Part shown: positions 44,604-54,840 of the stretch, piece by piece | Position numbering within the stretch: position 1 is the first letter of the stretch | Layout: the number at the start of each line of letters is the position of its first letter | Source of the DNA: Lineus longissimus | Taxonomy: Eukaryota; Nemertea; Pilidiophora; Heteronemertea; Lineidae | NCBI RefSeq assembly: GCF_910592395.1 | Contig: NC_088314.1 | Coordinates: forward strand, 13,704,001-13,768,000 | Direction of reading: 5' to 3' | DNA: 64,000 nucleotides | Program-made: the position numbers and the translations under genes | The notes under the pieces: model-generated | Told to the model about the DNA's origin: nothing | The model's database searches: none | The model's input: only the letters and a program-made list of their open reading frames with translations

Positions 44604-45320
44604 AGTCCAATATGTGACTGTATTGGTCCGGTTGTTTAGTAGTATGAAGCGCATGGGTTTTTAAACAATGCATCGGTTTGGTTAGTTACTCCAAAAAAAT
44701 CTTGTTTGGTGTGGTCAAAAATAAATAAGGCACGCTTACAATTTATATTTTTGGTGTGGTGTATATATAGTTCTTTGATGAAGTCTACCACACTATCGAA
44801 CCTGTTGTGTCCCCTTACTTGCTGGTGAATCGTACCATATAGCTTTATATGTTATAAACAATGATCTGCACAATGTGCGCACAAATTTGGACCTAATGAT
44901 ATCAAAGGTATGTGAAAAACATTGTATTTTGAGATATATCGACAAATAATTGTGATACTGATTTGTAACTGCATGAGTGGCTGATCCGAGTATCCAGGTC
45001 GCGCGGCCTGAAAGCTCGAATCTGCAATGACAATTTTTTGCAGAGTCCCTTAAGGTATCATCAACAGGTCTGTGGATTATCGAAGAGATTGGTTGCAAAT
45101 TATGCGAGTATTGTCAAATTCAAAACAGCTGGTCAAAAAATGCAATATCATAGAGGTGCGCAATTTGATCTTCATCATGATCATGTCAGCTGCCAGGTGT
45201 TGGCATCCGTCAATCAGTCTTAGTCTCAAAATAGCCTGTCTGTGTGTTGATTCCGTCTATTGATTTTTTTGGTGGTTCGATTGCGAACCAAAATCTGTGC
45301 TTGGTTTGTCGTTTTTACTC
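44604..45320 (-). pseudogene. Tc1/mariner-like transposase remnant in a non-coding stretch
   Basis: Most of the interval is non-coding. At about 45,040-45,250 the minus strand matches the last part of the transposase fragment at 48,043-48,480 (plus): text readable as RLRLIDGCQHLAADM corresponds to RLTLIDRCKVLA there, the arginine-rich segment before the DDE core. Heavily decayed. Confidence 0.35.
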
Positions 45321-45841
45321 GGGTGTCTATAAACCGAAGATCGACGACCGAAGACCGAAGACCGAAGATGGAAGATCTATAAAACGAAGATCCCACCTAC
45401 TATAAAGCGAAGACTCTACTATAAAACGAAGACCCCACCTACTATAAAGCGAAGACCCTACTATAAAACGAAGACCCCACCTACTATAAAGCGAAGACCC
45501 TACTATAAAACGAAGACCAGACCAACTATAAAGCGAAGACCCTACTATAAAACGAAGACCCCACCAACTCTAAAGCGAAGACCCTACTATAAAACGAAGA
45601 CCCACCAACTATAAAGCGAAGACCCTACTATAAAACGAAGACCCCACCAACTATAAAGCGAAGACCCTACTATAAAACGAAGATCCCACCAACTATAAAG
45701 CGAAGACCCTACTATAAAACAAAGACCCCACCTACTATAAAGCGAAGACCCTATCAATATGCAAGGTCACAGTCTTAGAGAAATCACACAACGTACAATG
45801 GGGGGGGGGGGGGAGCCCCCCAACCCCCCCGTCCTTCGAAC

Positions 45842-46261
45842 ATGTGCTATCCAGTGCGTTGGGGGAGCCCCCTTCGTGGACTCTCAACAAGTCCTTCCTT
45901 GATGCTTATCCAGTGCGTCGGGGGAGCAGCCCCCCCCCCCCCCCTGTCGACTCTCAATAGGTCCTTCCTTGATGTTTACCCAACGGGCAAAGGGCGATAT
46001 GACCCTGCCAACTATAAAGCAATTCATTTTGGGTCACAGTCCTATTTGTCCTGGATTGACTGGTCTTCAGTATTACGGAAGCGCTGTCTTGAGCCTGTCC
46101 TCAAGCCTACCCTACGCTACGCCAACCCCACTGATACCAGCAATGATACAGTGCAGCAACCCATCAGAAGAGAGTTAACAAACAATGTCACAGCAGTTGA
46201 TCGGAAAATACCTAAAAGGCCGACAAACCCACCGTGGGGAATCACCGTAATTTTGTGGTAA
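45842..46261 (+). CDS. Open frame in foldback core, unknown
   Basis: A 139-residue frame; the part after 45,960 (YDPANYKAIHFGSQSYLSW, VLRKRCLEPVLKPTLRYA, NNVTAVDRKIPKRPTNPPWG) has normal composition. The first third only reflects the 75-bp repeat and poly-C. No domain recognised; it could be captured host sequence. Confidence 0.25.
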   Translation: MCYPVRWGSPLRGLSTSPSLMLIQCVGGAAPPPPLSTLNRSFLDVYPTGKGRYDPANYKAIHFGSQSYLSWIDWSSVLRKRCLEPVLKPTLRYANPTDTSNDTVQQPIRRELTNNVTAVDRKIPKRPTNPPWGITVILW

Positions 46262-46337
46262 AAACACAGAGTATTTATAAATATATATAAAAAAATGAAA
46301 ATAAAAACGAATTTATAAATTTAAAGACAAAAAGGAC

Positions 46338-46415
46338 AAATCCGCGGATCGAACCCACTCCGCTTGCATTAATAGGATCATTTAGATTATACCGTAACCA
46401 TTGAGCTACGCCCCG
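46338..46415 (-). other. tRNA-like Pol III promoter sequence
   Basis: On the minus strand GGGGCGTAGCTCAATGG carries a box A (TAGCTCAATGG) and GTGGGTTCGATCC a box B (GGTTCGATCC), about 45 nt apart. Acceptor and D stems do not pair well, so it is not a functional tRNA by eye; it may be a decayed tRNA or tRNA-derived SINE head inside the foldback core. Confidence 0.4.
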
Positions 46416-47000
46416 TATCAGACTCACTGTACGCTAAAAATAGTTTCTATACTGTATGGCGGCGTGCTCGACCTGTTTGCGAGCACCTTAGACTGAAGCG
46501 TACACCCTGTGTGCAGAAAGAGACGGCCAAATCATCGGCCAATGAACCCGTTTAACTACAACAAGCGTTTTATATAGTAGGGTCTTCGCTTTATAGTAGT
46601 AGGGGTCTTCGTTTTATAGTAGGGTCTTCGCTTTATAGTTGGTGGGGTCTTCGTTTTATAGTAGGGTCTTCGCTTTATAGTAGGTGGGGTCTTCGTTTTA
46701 TAGTAGGGTCTTCGCTTTATGGTAGGTGGGGTCTTCGTTTTATAGTAGGGTCTTCGCTTTATAGTAGGTGGGGTCTTTGCTTTATAGTTGGTGGGTCTTC
46801 GTTTTATAGTAGGGTCTTCGCTTTATAGTTGGTGGGGTCTTCGTTTTATAGTAGGGTCTTCCCTTTATAGTAGGTGAGGCCTTCATTTTATAGTGGGGTC
46901 TTCGTTTTATAGTAGGTGGGATCTTCGTTTTCTAGATCTTCCATCTTCGGTCTTCGGTCTTCGGTCTTCGATCTTCGGTTTATAGACACCCTTTTTACTC

Positions 47001-47548
47001 CTCTATAGCCCCATTTATGCATCTGCGTGAACAAATTAGTTTTCATGTTTGTAACGTCCAAAAGGACAATGCTATTCTGCCCAGATCCCTCAGATTAATC
47101 TCAGCTTGATTCGCCCACTTGAATTTACAAATAGCCACTATAACCTGCTGAATAAATGATTTATTTAAACCCAGTTTGTTTCATACATCGCCGATTTATA
47201 GCGTAGTAATCTTATATTGAGTCGGTTGTCTGCTTGTGGAGGTCAAGCTGTCAATACGCGATGTGAATGTACACGTCAGCTTGCTGGCGCCATCAAATGC
47301 TACACTTTTTCAAAGCAGCATCACATTAACAGTGATATTCGCCTTTCACCCTGATTTTGTGGATTAGCAACTTGATTTTTGCAGATATTCAACATTTAGT
47401 CGCCAAAAACTCCGCGCCATCTAAATTGTTGGTGCTGCTGCCTATCGATAGCCAGTTGAGTTCGCGAGTAAGCGTGGCGGGAATTTCGAATCACCTGATT
47501 TGGTGCGCCACACAGTTGAATTACGGTAAATACAGTACTGTATGCATT
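47001..47548. other. Non-coding stretch
   Basis: No gene supported. Nothing beyond ordinary AT-rich DNA is visible. Confidence 0.4.
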
Positions 47549-47775
47549 TAGCTGGCCACCACCAGGAGATCAAAATAGAGCTATATTTATCATTATACAT
47601 GTTCTAGCAATAAGCCATCATAGATCAATTCGCAATTGCATTCCTAAGCTTCATAGGCCTACTGAATGCGGACAAATTCCTATTGGACTGATCATGCGTC
47701 TATTTCCCCAGTCACCCTAGAACATGTATAATGATGAATATAGGCCTATTTTGATCTCCTGGTGGTGGCCAGCTA
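47549..47775. repeat. Inverted-repeat MITE
   Basis: The first about 58 bp (TAGCTGGCCACCACCAGGAG onward to CATGTTCTAG) is mirrored at 47,717-47,775 with few mismatches; weaker complementarity continues about 30 bp outward on both sides. The 110-bp centre is unique. No coding capacity. Confidence 0.8.
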
Positions 47776-48042
47776 ATTCAATGCATAGAGTATGTGTGTC
47801 GGTAATTTCTCCTGAACGCTGCTACCTATATAGATTTACAATGAAAACATCTATGACAGGTTCCTCTGATGATACCACATCACATTCCAACAACTCCTGC
47901 CCAGATTGCCCCCATCATATGCGCAAAAACCTCAGTCCCTGCCCTGCCCACAATTCGAACCACCGCTTCAGTCTTTTTTAAAGACTGCTTGTTTGCACTG
48001 TTGTCTGTATCATAAATCAGTTCTGTCGAAAGCATCAACCAT

Positions 48043-48480
48043 GCCTTTGAGTGAAAGTGATGAGGTTACCATTGAAAACTGTTTCAAAGAGAAAGGGTGG
48101 GGCGAAAGAAGGATCGTAACGGAATTATCAGGCGAGGGGTAGAGTACCGATCATGTTACTGCAAATAGGCTTATCGCTAATACGCACTATAGGGTCAGTA
48201 TACCCGTAACACTTGCAGTGGGAGACCCAAGACTGCATGTTCGGAGGAGAACAAAGACCGTGTTTAAGGACTGATTCAATCCCAGGAGGAGAACCTATAG
48301 GGACCCACAAATCACAACGAGAAGATACAAGCGATTTACAAGTAAGCACATCTTCTGTGCAAAGAATGGAAAAGAAGACCTGGAGCTGAAGCCCATCAAT
48401 AGGCTTGACACCAAGACAGCCTATTTTTAGACTGACACTGATTGACAGATGCAAGGTGTTGGCATGAACATTTTGCAGAC
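48043..48480 (+). pseudogene. Tc1/mariner-like transposase N-terminal remnant
   Basis: It starts MPLSESDEVTIENCFKEKGW and GERRIVTELSG, the first helix-turn-helix of an IS630/Tc1/mariner-type transposase, then TAG. In shifting frames NRLI, VSTSSVQRMEKK and RLTLIDRCKVLA follow, matching the second HTH and the arginine-rich linker. No DDE core remains. Several stops and frameshifts. Confidence 0.6.
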
Positions 48481-48595
48481 TTGTGGAGGTTATTCTGTGA
48501 CAATTTTCAATTTAGTTAAAATATCGCCGAGAAATACTTGAAATATCTCACGATCTGAGAGCGGTCTAATCAAAATGTGTAAGATTCCTTATACT

Positions 48596-48765
48596 TGTAC
48601 CGGTTTACCTTCATCTACACTACGTATCAGAACCAAACCCCCATACAAGCGTTTGACAGTTATAATGCCAGAATAAACTGTGTGCGTGGCCGCGCACACA
48701 CCTCAAATTTTATAGTAGTTCGCCGTATTTCAATTGGGTTCTCATCAGTGTCTTAAAGGTAAGCA
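48596..48765 (+). pseudogene. Duplicated exon of unknown gene (copy 2)
   Basis: Homologous to 32,215-32,397: LYRFTFI, TTYQNQTP, AFDSYN, and a GTAAGC donor at the same place. The frame is broken after YN by a codon change and frameshift, so this copy is decayed. Confidence 0.4.
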
Positions 48766-48888
48766 ATTTTTTTGTCGGTGAACCAATGGCCATTCTAAGG
48801 TCCCAAGAGAGATGAGAAGACATAAGAAATAGATTTGTTACATGGATTTGAAACCCAATAATATGAACCATACAATCTGTGCATAGAT

Positions 48889-50731
48889 TTAATCTTTTGA
48901 CAGATGATATGGTTTTAAATTATTGGCATTGACTGCTTTTGCGAGTTTTTTCCCTCTGTTGGAAATAACGTAGGTACCGCTTTTTTCATTTATTTCTTCA
49001 ATTAAGTACGGTCCGAGCCATGGCTCCACCTTCTTCTCTCCCTTTCGATCGGATCTTCTTAGGTTTCTCTTTAACACGAGGGACCCAACGGAAAAAGCCT
49101 GAAACGAACAATGTTAGCTTTAAAACGCAGAGCAGGGACGTACCTTAACTGGTGGCCATAGCTAAAAGCCAGGTTTGTTGCATTTAGGACCGATGAAGTT
49201 TGTAATTAGCGAGTTCCTTATGATCAGAGAATCATTGTTTGCACTTGAAATTTGAAACTGATATAATTCGAGTTTAAGCCTTCCTTCTGGGGGTTCCGCT
49301 TCTTATTGTAGTGCATTTTCTGGGTGGCTTGCACACTCTCGATATTACCGATTGCCTTCTTTCCGACAACATCCCGCATCTTTTGAATCCTGGTCTTGAT
49401 CTCCGCAGCTTGGTCCACATCGTCAATTTCCATCTCCTCCTCATCATCCGTTGACTGGACGTCGTCAGGGAGGACTGGCTCTCTGAAATCACAGCCGCAA
49501 ATATTGAATTTTACGCTGAAGTTATAGGTTACGTGAAATGCACAAATATACTAAAGCGTATTTCATAGCACCTTCCAAACATTAGATAAAAAGGACTGAA
49601 TCCTGTGGAAGCATGTTTTGAGGTATTGTATGCAAAAACGCAATCGGAGAGTAGCTCATCCCAGTCATTCTTTTCTTCATTTCGGAGCTTTAGGATTCCC
49701 GCTCTAGCGTTTGGTTGAACCTTTCTGCAAGACAAAGGATGGAATTCATACGTCCGTACATTTACCAAAATGGGTAGGGCCCAGATCTTCTTTAAAAACG
49801 CTCTCAAATACAATACAGCTAATTGTGATTTCACCGAAACTGGCGGCTTCCGCAAAATCTTTTTAAAAGTATCATCCTCTGAAGTTTTAATTTTTTTCTG
49901 ATTGATGTCTCACTGTTGCTTCTTGCATCCCTACTGATAATATTGCCGTAAAAAAATTCAAAGACTGAAGGAGACCTACCCGTAAGGCCGTTACATTGGG
50001 GATGGTAAGCGGGTGTTCTTCGATGAGTGATGCGCAGAATCTTGGTGATTTCCTTTATTATCTTCTTATTGAATTCTCGTCCCTGGTCTGAATGCATCGT
50101 TTTAGGAAATCCAAAGCTGAAATAGTAACAAGGTAACAATTACAATTAAAGTAAAGTCGTTAAAGTGAGTTTATTGGTGCGGTAGTTTAGTTTTACCAAA
50201 TTTACATGTAAAACTTACCAAACAAAGAGGTCGTAGAGTACCCGAGCTACTCCCACTGCTTCCTTAGTTTGCAAAGGTTTTGCTAATGCCATCTTACTGT
50301 AGTAGCAAGTGACCGTACAAATATACTTTTTCTCTATTGGAGTTTCCTGTAATGGCCCAATAAGGTCGATGCCGATCTGTAAAGATACAACGTCAAAGGA
50401 AATGTTTTGACGGGTCGGAATGATTTTTCTACAATCTTACATGGGGATGGAGGCTAAAAGATAGTAGTTTGATCTTGCTCATCCACCCCAAAATCCAACT
50501 GTGATCATCAACAGATGATAGATTGAATGCGAATGTATAACTACCGATCGCCAGGCTTGGGGTAATTTGACGGGAATCGATGTAGTGGATTCCCAACCTT
50601 TGGTTGCTTTTGATTGACGCTCCGGCACCGATCGCACGACTTGGTGAATTTAACCACGTCCTCGTACAGCGTAGCCCACCAATATCTTGCCGTAATTTTG
50701 TCTAAGGTCTTATCGCGACCCAAGTGACCAG
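48889..50731 (-). CDS. Six-exon Gypsy/Ginger-type integrase gene
   Basis: Minus-strand exons: 50,545-50,731, 50,219-50,428, 49,980-50,116, 49,572-49,724, 49,245-49,482, 48,889-49,098; all borders are GT-AG and phases agree. Exon 1: zinc-binding part (GHLGRDKTL, CDRC). Exon 2: IGIDLIGP with the first catalytic Asp. Exon 3: SDQGREF with the second. The catalytic Glu (NGLTE) is split across introns 3/4, with exactly 35 residues between D and E. Exon 5: acidic loop and QATQKMHYNKKR. Exon 6: GSLVLKRN, EPWLGPY and NLKPYHLSKD, a chromo-like GPY/F end. One 1-nt loss in exon 4 (about 49,690-49,705) shifts the frame; an assembly error is possible. Introns are unlike retroviral-type pol and suggest a Ginger DNA transposon or a domesticated gene. 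The first zinc-ligand His must lie in an upstream exon not found. Confidence 0.8.
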
Positions 50732-50850
50732 CTGCAAGAAGAAAGGTATAATGTGAGCCATATCATTATCATTTGGATCATAATCAAGTTGGAAGACGGA
50801 CACTTGCCTACTCTGGATGAATGCATTCCATGCAGGATTTCTTCTTTTTA

Positions 50851-50900
50851 GCTCACCTCTTAGCAGAGGTGAGCTTATCCCATACCGTGGCGTCCGTCGT

Positions 50901-50935
<35 letters not shown>

Positions 50936-51900
50936 CGTCGTCGTCCGTCGTCCGTTAGCAGGGCACGTTTCGTAACTGTTAAAGCTATTGAGTTGAAACT
51001 TGGTACACATGTACCCTTATGTAATGACACCTTGGAGACCAAGTTTCGGTCCGATTCGTTTCATGGTTTGGCCACCAGGGGGCCAAACGTTAAAAGTGAA
51101 AATATGCAATATCTCCCTTAATAGTAGTCGGGAAATTTTGAAAAAAATATGGTAGGTACTTCTAGCAAAGGTGCATCATATATCCTCCGGGTTTTTGATT
51201 TGACCTCCTTTTCAAGGTCACAGAGGTCAAAGTTTGCTGATTCACTGAACAGTAGCTTGTTTCCTATCTATTTTAGCTAGAAGGTTTTAAACCAGTGTGG
51301 ACATGTATCTGGGGATTCTCTATTCCACCCCTAAAATTTCGGCCGTTCGGACATCAAATATGGCCGCCAGCCAGCCATCTTGAAAAATAAACACAGTACT
51401 ATTACTCCGAAACTAATGATCGGATTGCAACCAAATTTGATCTGGATGTATATCTATGTACTCTCTACTAAATCCTTGATTTTTTATCAAATGTGATAGC
51501 CAATATGGGTGCCAGGCGGGCATCTTGAAAAATTCTTAGTTTGGCCACCCGGGGGCCAAATTTAATGTCCAAAGTTAAAATGTTTGATTGCTCGTTTAAT
51601 AGTGGTCTGATTTTCATAACATTTTTATGGTAGGTACTCCTAGCAAGGATACATTTCATAAATGTGGGTTTTTGATTTGACCTACTTCTCAAGGTCACAG
51701 AGGTCAAAGTTTTCCTATGGCACCGCCATTTTACAATGACGGCACGTTTTGTCACTGCTTTAGCTACAGATCCCTAACTTGGTACGAATGTACCCCAATA
51801 CTCTTAGACTAAACTGCAGTCTTTTTCTGATTCTCAGTTTGGCCAGCAGGGCCCCAAATGTTAATAGTGGACTCTCCCCTAAGGGTGCCTTGAAATGCTG
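50851..51900 (+). repeat. Interspersed repeat with GTC microsatellite and DR3 motifs
   Basis: It starts with a small inverted repeat (AGCTCACCTCTTAGCAGAGG then TGAGCT), a (CGTCGT)n tract at 50,895-50,960, and alternating modules with GTTTGGCCACCAGGGGGCC and TTTGACCTMCTTTTCAAGG. Perfect AGGTCA-CAG-AGGTCA sites are at 51,215-51,229 and 51,692-51,706. A partial copy lies at 2,634-3,080. No protein. It lies just upstream of the first integrase exon found and may have displaced earlier exons. Confidence 0.7.
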
Positions 51901-52454
51901 CTAAGTGGGATGTCATAGTCTAAGCCTAGGCAAATGCAGGATTAATTAACCTCTACAGAGCCCTAGGAATTTCAGATGATGGTTGTTTCTTGTACTAGAC
52001 ACAAGCAAACAACATAATTATCCTATTCCTAAGCATTTCCATAATGGGTCATCTGTAAACCAAAGGACTTTTTTTAAAAAGGTGTGTTAATGCTGATGAC
52101 TTGTTGCATGGAATTGCTTATTTGTTCTTTTGGTAGGCATGCCTTGCATGTTTTGCTGCTTCAAGCTTTTGTTCTGCTGCTGTTTTAACGATTGCACTAA
52201 CCTGCAAATTTCTGTTTTTGTTACTTGTTCATTTGTTGGTTGTGCATTGTCTTCCCCTGCCCAGGCTGATGACTCCCTTTTGGAGGAGCTTCAGTCTGTC
52301 ATCAATGTTGTGTAAGTATACGGTAGATGGCAGGTTGTAGCTTGCTCTCAGGTGGAAGAGCACATTAACCAATAACTAAACGAGCCGAAACACAAATTTC
52401 ATTCCCTTCACAAGAGGTGAGCACAATGGCCCTGGCCATTTCATTTCTACTCTT
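51901..52454. other. Non-coding stretch
   Basis: No gene supported. A plus-strand frame at 52,130-52,315 is cysteine-rich and ends at GTAAGT, but shows no domain. Confidence 0.35.
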
Positions 52455-52572
52455 CTATACAACACGCCTCCAGTCACCATTGTGCAGCAGCAGTTTCTTC
52501 GGGGCCTGAGCTGTTACGTCATCATCTTGATTCAGGTGCACATCTATTTCTTCTTCAACATCACTCGCTGGA

Positions 52573-53541
52573 TCAGGCTCTGATTCGTCTTCTGCTTTGG
52601 ATGAACCAGCCTTTGGTTCCTCGGCCGGAGAACAACCAGCCTTTGGTTCGTCGCGAGTCTCCGCATCCCCAGCACTCAGCCATTGTAATGTCGATCTGAT
52701 GAAGCGAATCGTAAAACTGATCTCTTGGCGGAAGCGCGTCGAGTTTAAGTTTCTCGATCTCATCCAGGAAATCATAGCAGAAAACACCTTTTCTAGTCAT
52801 GAGCTGATATCGTTCCTCGTTTCTCTGAACATACTCCCATAAGAGGGGGAACGCGATTGAATTGCGATCCTTTTCACTGCTTATGGTGCTTTTTTCATTC
52901 TTCATAGAGTCTGCAATCGATGCCAGGGAGGCTTTCATGAACTCAAACGAGTCTTGAAAGACTAATTCTCCATCAAACACAGCTAAATAATGCTCAGTGT
53001 TTCGCAGTAAAATCCGTGGAGGTGGTTTCCCACGTTTTTTATTCCATCGCGCTATGGCCTTGATAAGAAGGTGCTGATCAAATCGTACGCCTCCATGAGC
53101 AAAACACGGTACTGATGCTGTTATTTTCTCACTACTATAAGTCAAGTTACAACGATTGCACAAAGCGAAGCGGAATTTTCCAGAAAGATGACAATGATCT
53201 TTGTATGGAGAGTTTAGCTCGGTAAAAGCCTGTCCGCACATTTCACAGGATGTTTGTCGATGAAAGCGAAACCAGTCTTCGCGAGTCATTTTCAAAGGCT
53301 GGTTTTCAGTAGCGTTTATGATCTGAATCTCTTGTCGTTGAGTGTCAAGCCAATCGAGGAAGCGTTCGACACAATCGAGACCGACCCGATGATATAGTGA
53401 CGAGTTATACGTTCTATTGGGGTTACATAATCTGATCGCTGCCACAGCAATAGGCACGTGTCTACGTCGATTATTGTCTTCTGGGCAGGGGATTTGCATT
53501 GTTTCAAAGTAGTAATAGATGGCAAATCGGCTCATAGACAT
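52573..53541 (-). pseudogene. polB: Protein-primed DNA polymerase B fragment, middle part
   Basis: From about 53,541: MSMSRFAIYYYFETMQIPCP aligns with the exonuclease I strand, where family members have D-x-E after the tyrosine; here the Asp is Tyr. Then CEMCGQAF and DHCHLSGKFRFALCNRCN, a C/H-rich endonuclease VII-like insert typical of Polinton PolB; LVFQDSFEFMKASLASIADS; and GVFCYDFLDEIEKLK, LPPRDQFYDSL. After this the frame turns into unrelated text, so the polymerase palm (SLYP, DTD boxes) is missing. An overlapping frame 52,455-52,787 is Asp/Glu-rich and unassigned. Confidence 0.75.
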
Positions 53542-53579
53542 TTTTTCAAACTGAGAAAAACGGACAGTTGTTGGAGCAC

Positions 53580-54749
53580 TCGGTGTTTTGTAAAGCTACG
53601 CTTTTTGGGAGCAACAGCTAATCCAATGTTCGGTCCGTCGTTCTTCGGTCGTGAATCTGCAGAAACACGACCGACAAACAAGTTTCTTTCCCTGAGAAAC
53701 GTTATTACCTAAAAGACGACTTAAACTTTTTATTAGAAAGTAGTGTTTTCGATCAGTAATAGGTCAATGCAGCGTTCTTCCGTTGGGCGACTGGTCAAAT
53801 TCTTGCTTAGATAGTAGATTCGAAGGGGCGGGTGATCCCTTTTTTGTTTTGTTTCGCTGACTCCAAACACGCTCAGGACTAGAGAGGAATTGTTTCGTTC
53901 AAAGATTGTTGGGCGACTGGTCAAATTCTTGCTTAGATAGTAGATTCGAAGGGGCGGGTGATCCCTTTTTTGTTTTGTTTCGCTGACTCCAAACACGCTC
54001 AGGACTAGAGAGGAATTGTTTCGTTCAAAGATTGCCATTTGACTCAAAGGTGTAGAAAAACTTAAACCCGAAAAGTTAAGCGAGCTTTTCGTGTACCAAC
54101 TCTCAACTTTATATCGAGGAGGTGGTCGTGTCCAGCTTCCCCGATTTTCAAAGAGTAGTAAACAGTCACGGAAACACACATCGTCTTTGGCTTTCGGAGG
54201 AGAGACACAAGCGCGTTTTCCACTCAATGATCGGGGTAGTACGCTGTGTCGCCTTATAAACGGATCCAGTGCACCTCCTCGAAAAAGTGTGAAAGCCGAT
54301 AGATAGAGGCGTAAGCTTTGAACACACACAAAGCTCCAGCCGGACCCTTCGTGGTGGAAAGTATCAACTTTCCCAGATATTTCCTCTAGCTGTTCTTGAA
54401 TATTGTCCCCGATCTTGTCTTGTTCTGGGTATATACTGCGATTTTTAGTGTTGAACCACGGTTCTGCAGTATGCTCTACGAATTCCCAAGCCGTGTTATC
54501 TTCGGATCCCTCCGGGTGAGCAACCGGTACCAATTTACTGAATAAAACCTGAAGTTCAACATGATACTTTAAAGCTTCATTGTTTTTTGCAGCAGTGGCT
54601 AGCGTCTTTCTAAGCTGCCGGACTATCAACGGACGTGCTTCTTTAGTTAAAAAAAAATGTAAATCGTTACTCAATCGTACCGGAGGTCCATAAACATATT
54701 TTTGCGCCGTGCGACCTTGTGGTCCAAAAATGTTTTTGAGGCGAAACAT
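53580..54749 (-). pseudogene. polB: Protein-primed DNA polymerase B fragment, N-terminal part
   Basis: An open 338-residue frame (53,733-54,749). Segments HHEGSGWSFVCVQSLRLYLS, RGGALDPFI, KRACVSPPKAKDDVCFRDCL, SSLNFSGLSFSTPLSQMAIF, SVFGV and CIDLLLIEN follow the order of the PolB N-terminal region. A block of about 42 residues (IFERNNSSLVLSVFG to LTSRPT) is duplicated in tandem, from a 126-bp DNA duplication at about 53,780-54,033. After the stop, 53,580-53,702 in another frame reads VCRSCFCRFTTEERRTEHWI, the C2H2 finger that precedes the exonuclease domain. Confidence 0.7.
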
Positions 54750-54840
54750 GATCTTCGTGAACGTAAATCACAACACTAAACCTTCTTTCTTGGATTCTAA
54801 TCAATGATAACACGACAGACGTTTTCTCAGATCAATTAGT

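Larger units (their letters stand above)
45312..47000. mobile_element. Foldback element, minisatellite TIRs, 9-bp target duplication
   Basis: The body 45,321-46,991 starts GGGTGTCTATAAACCGAAG and ends with its complement. Perfect TTTTTACTC repeats flank it (45,312-45,320; 46,992-47,000). Left TIR (to about 45,755) and right TIR (from about 46,565) are inverted arrays of a roughly 17-bp unit CTATAAA(A/G)CGAAGACCC, with A and G variants alternating to give a 35-bp higher-order unit. The 800-bp centre has poly-G/C runs, a three-fold 75-bp repeat and a tRNA-like sequence. Nine-bp duplications and long subrepeat TIRs match Mutator-group/foldback transposons. Confidence 0.9.

Noticed and set aside
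46338-46415. Functional tRNA gene
   Set aside because: Box A and box B are present, but acceptor, D and anticodon stems do not pair by eye; kept only as a tRNA-like sequence.
45360-46980. CRISPR-like regularly spaced repeats
   Set aside because: The units are contiguous tandem repeats without unique spacers, inverted at the two ends, in an animal genome.
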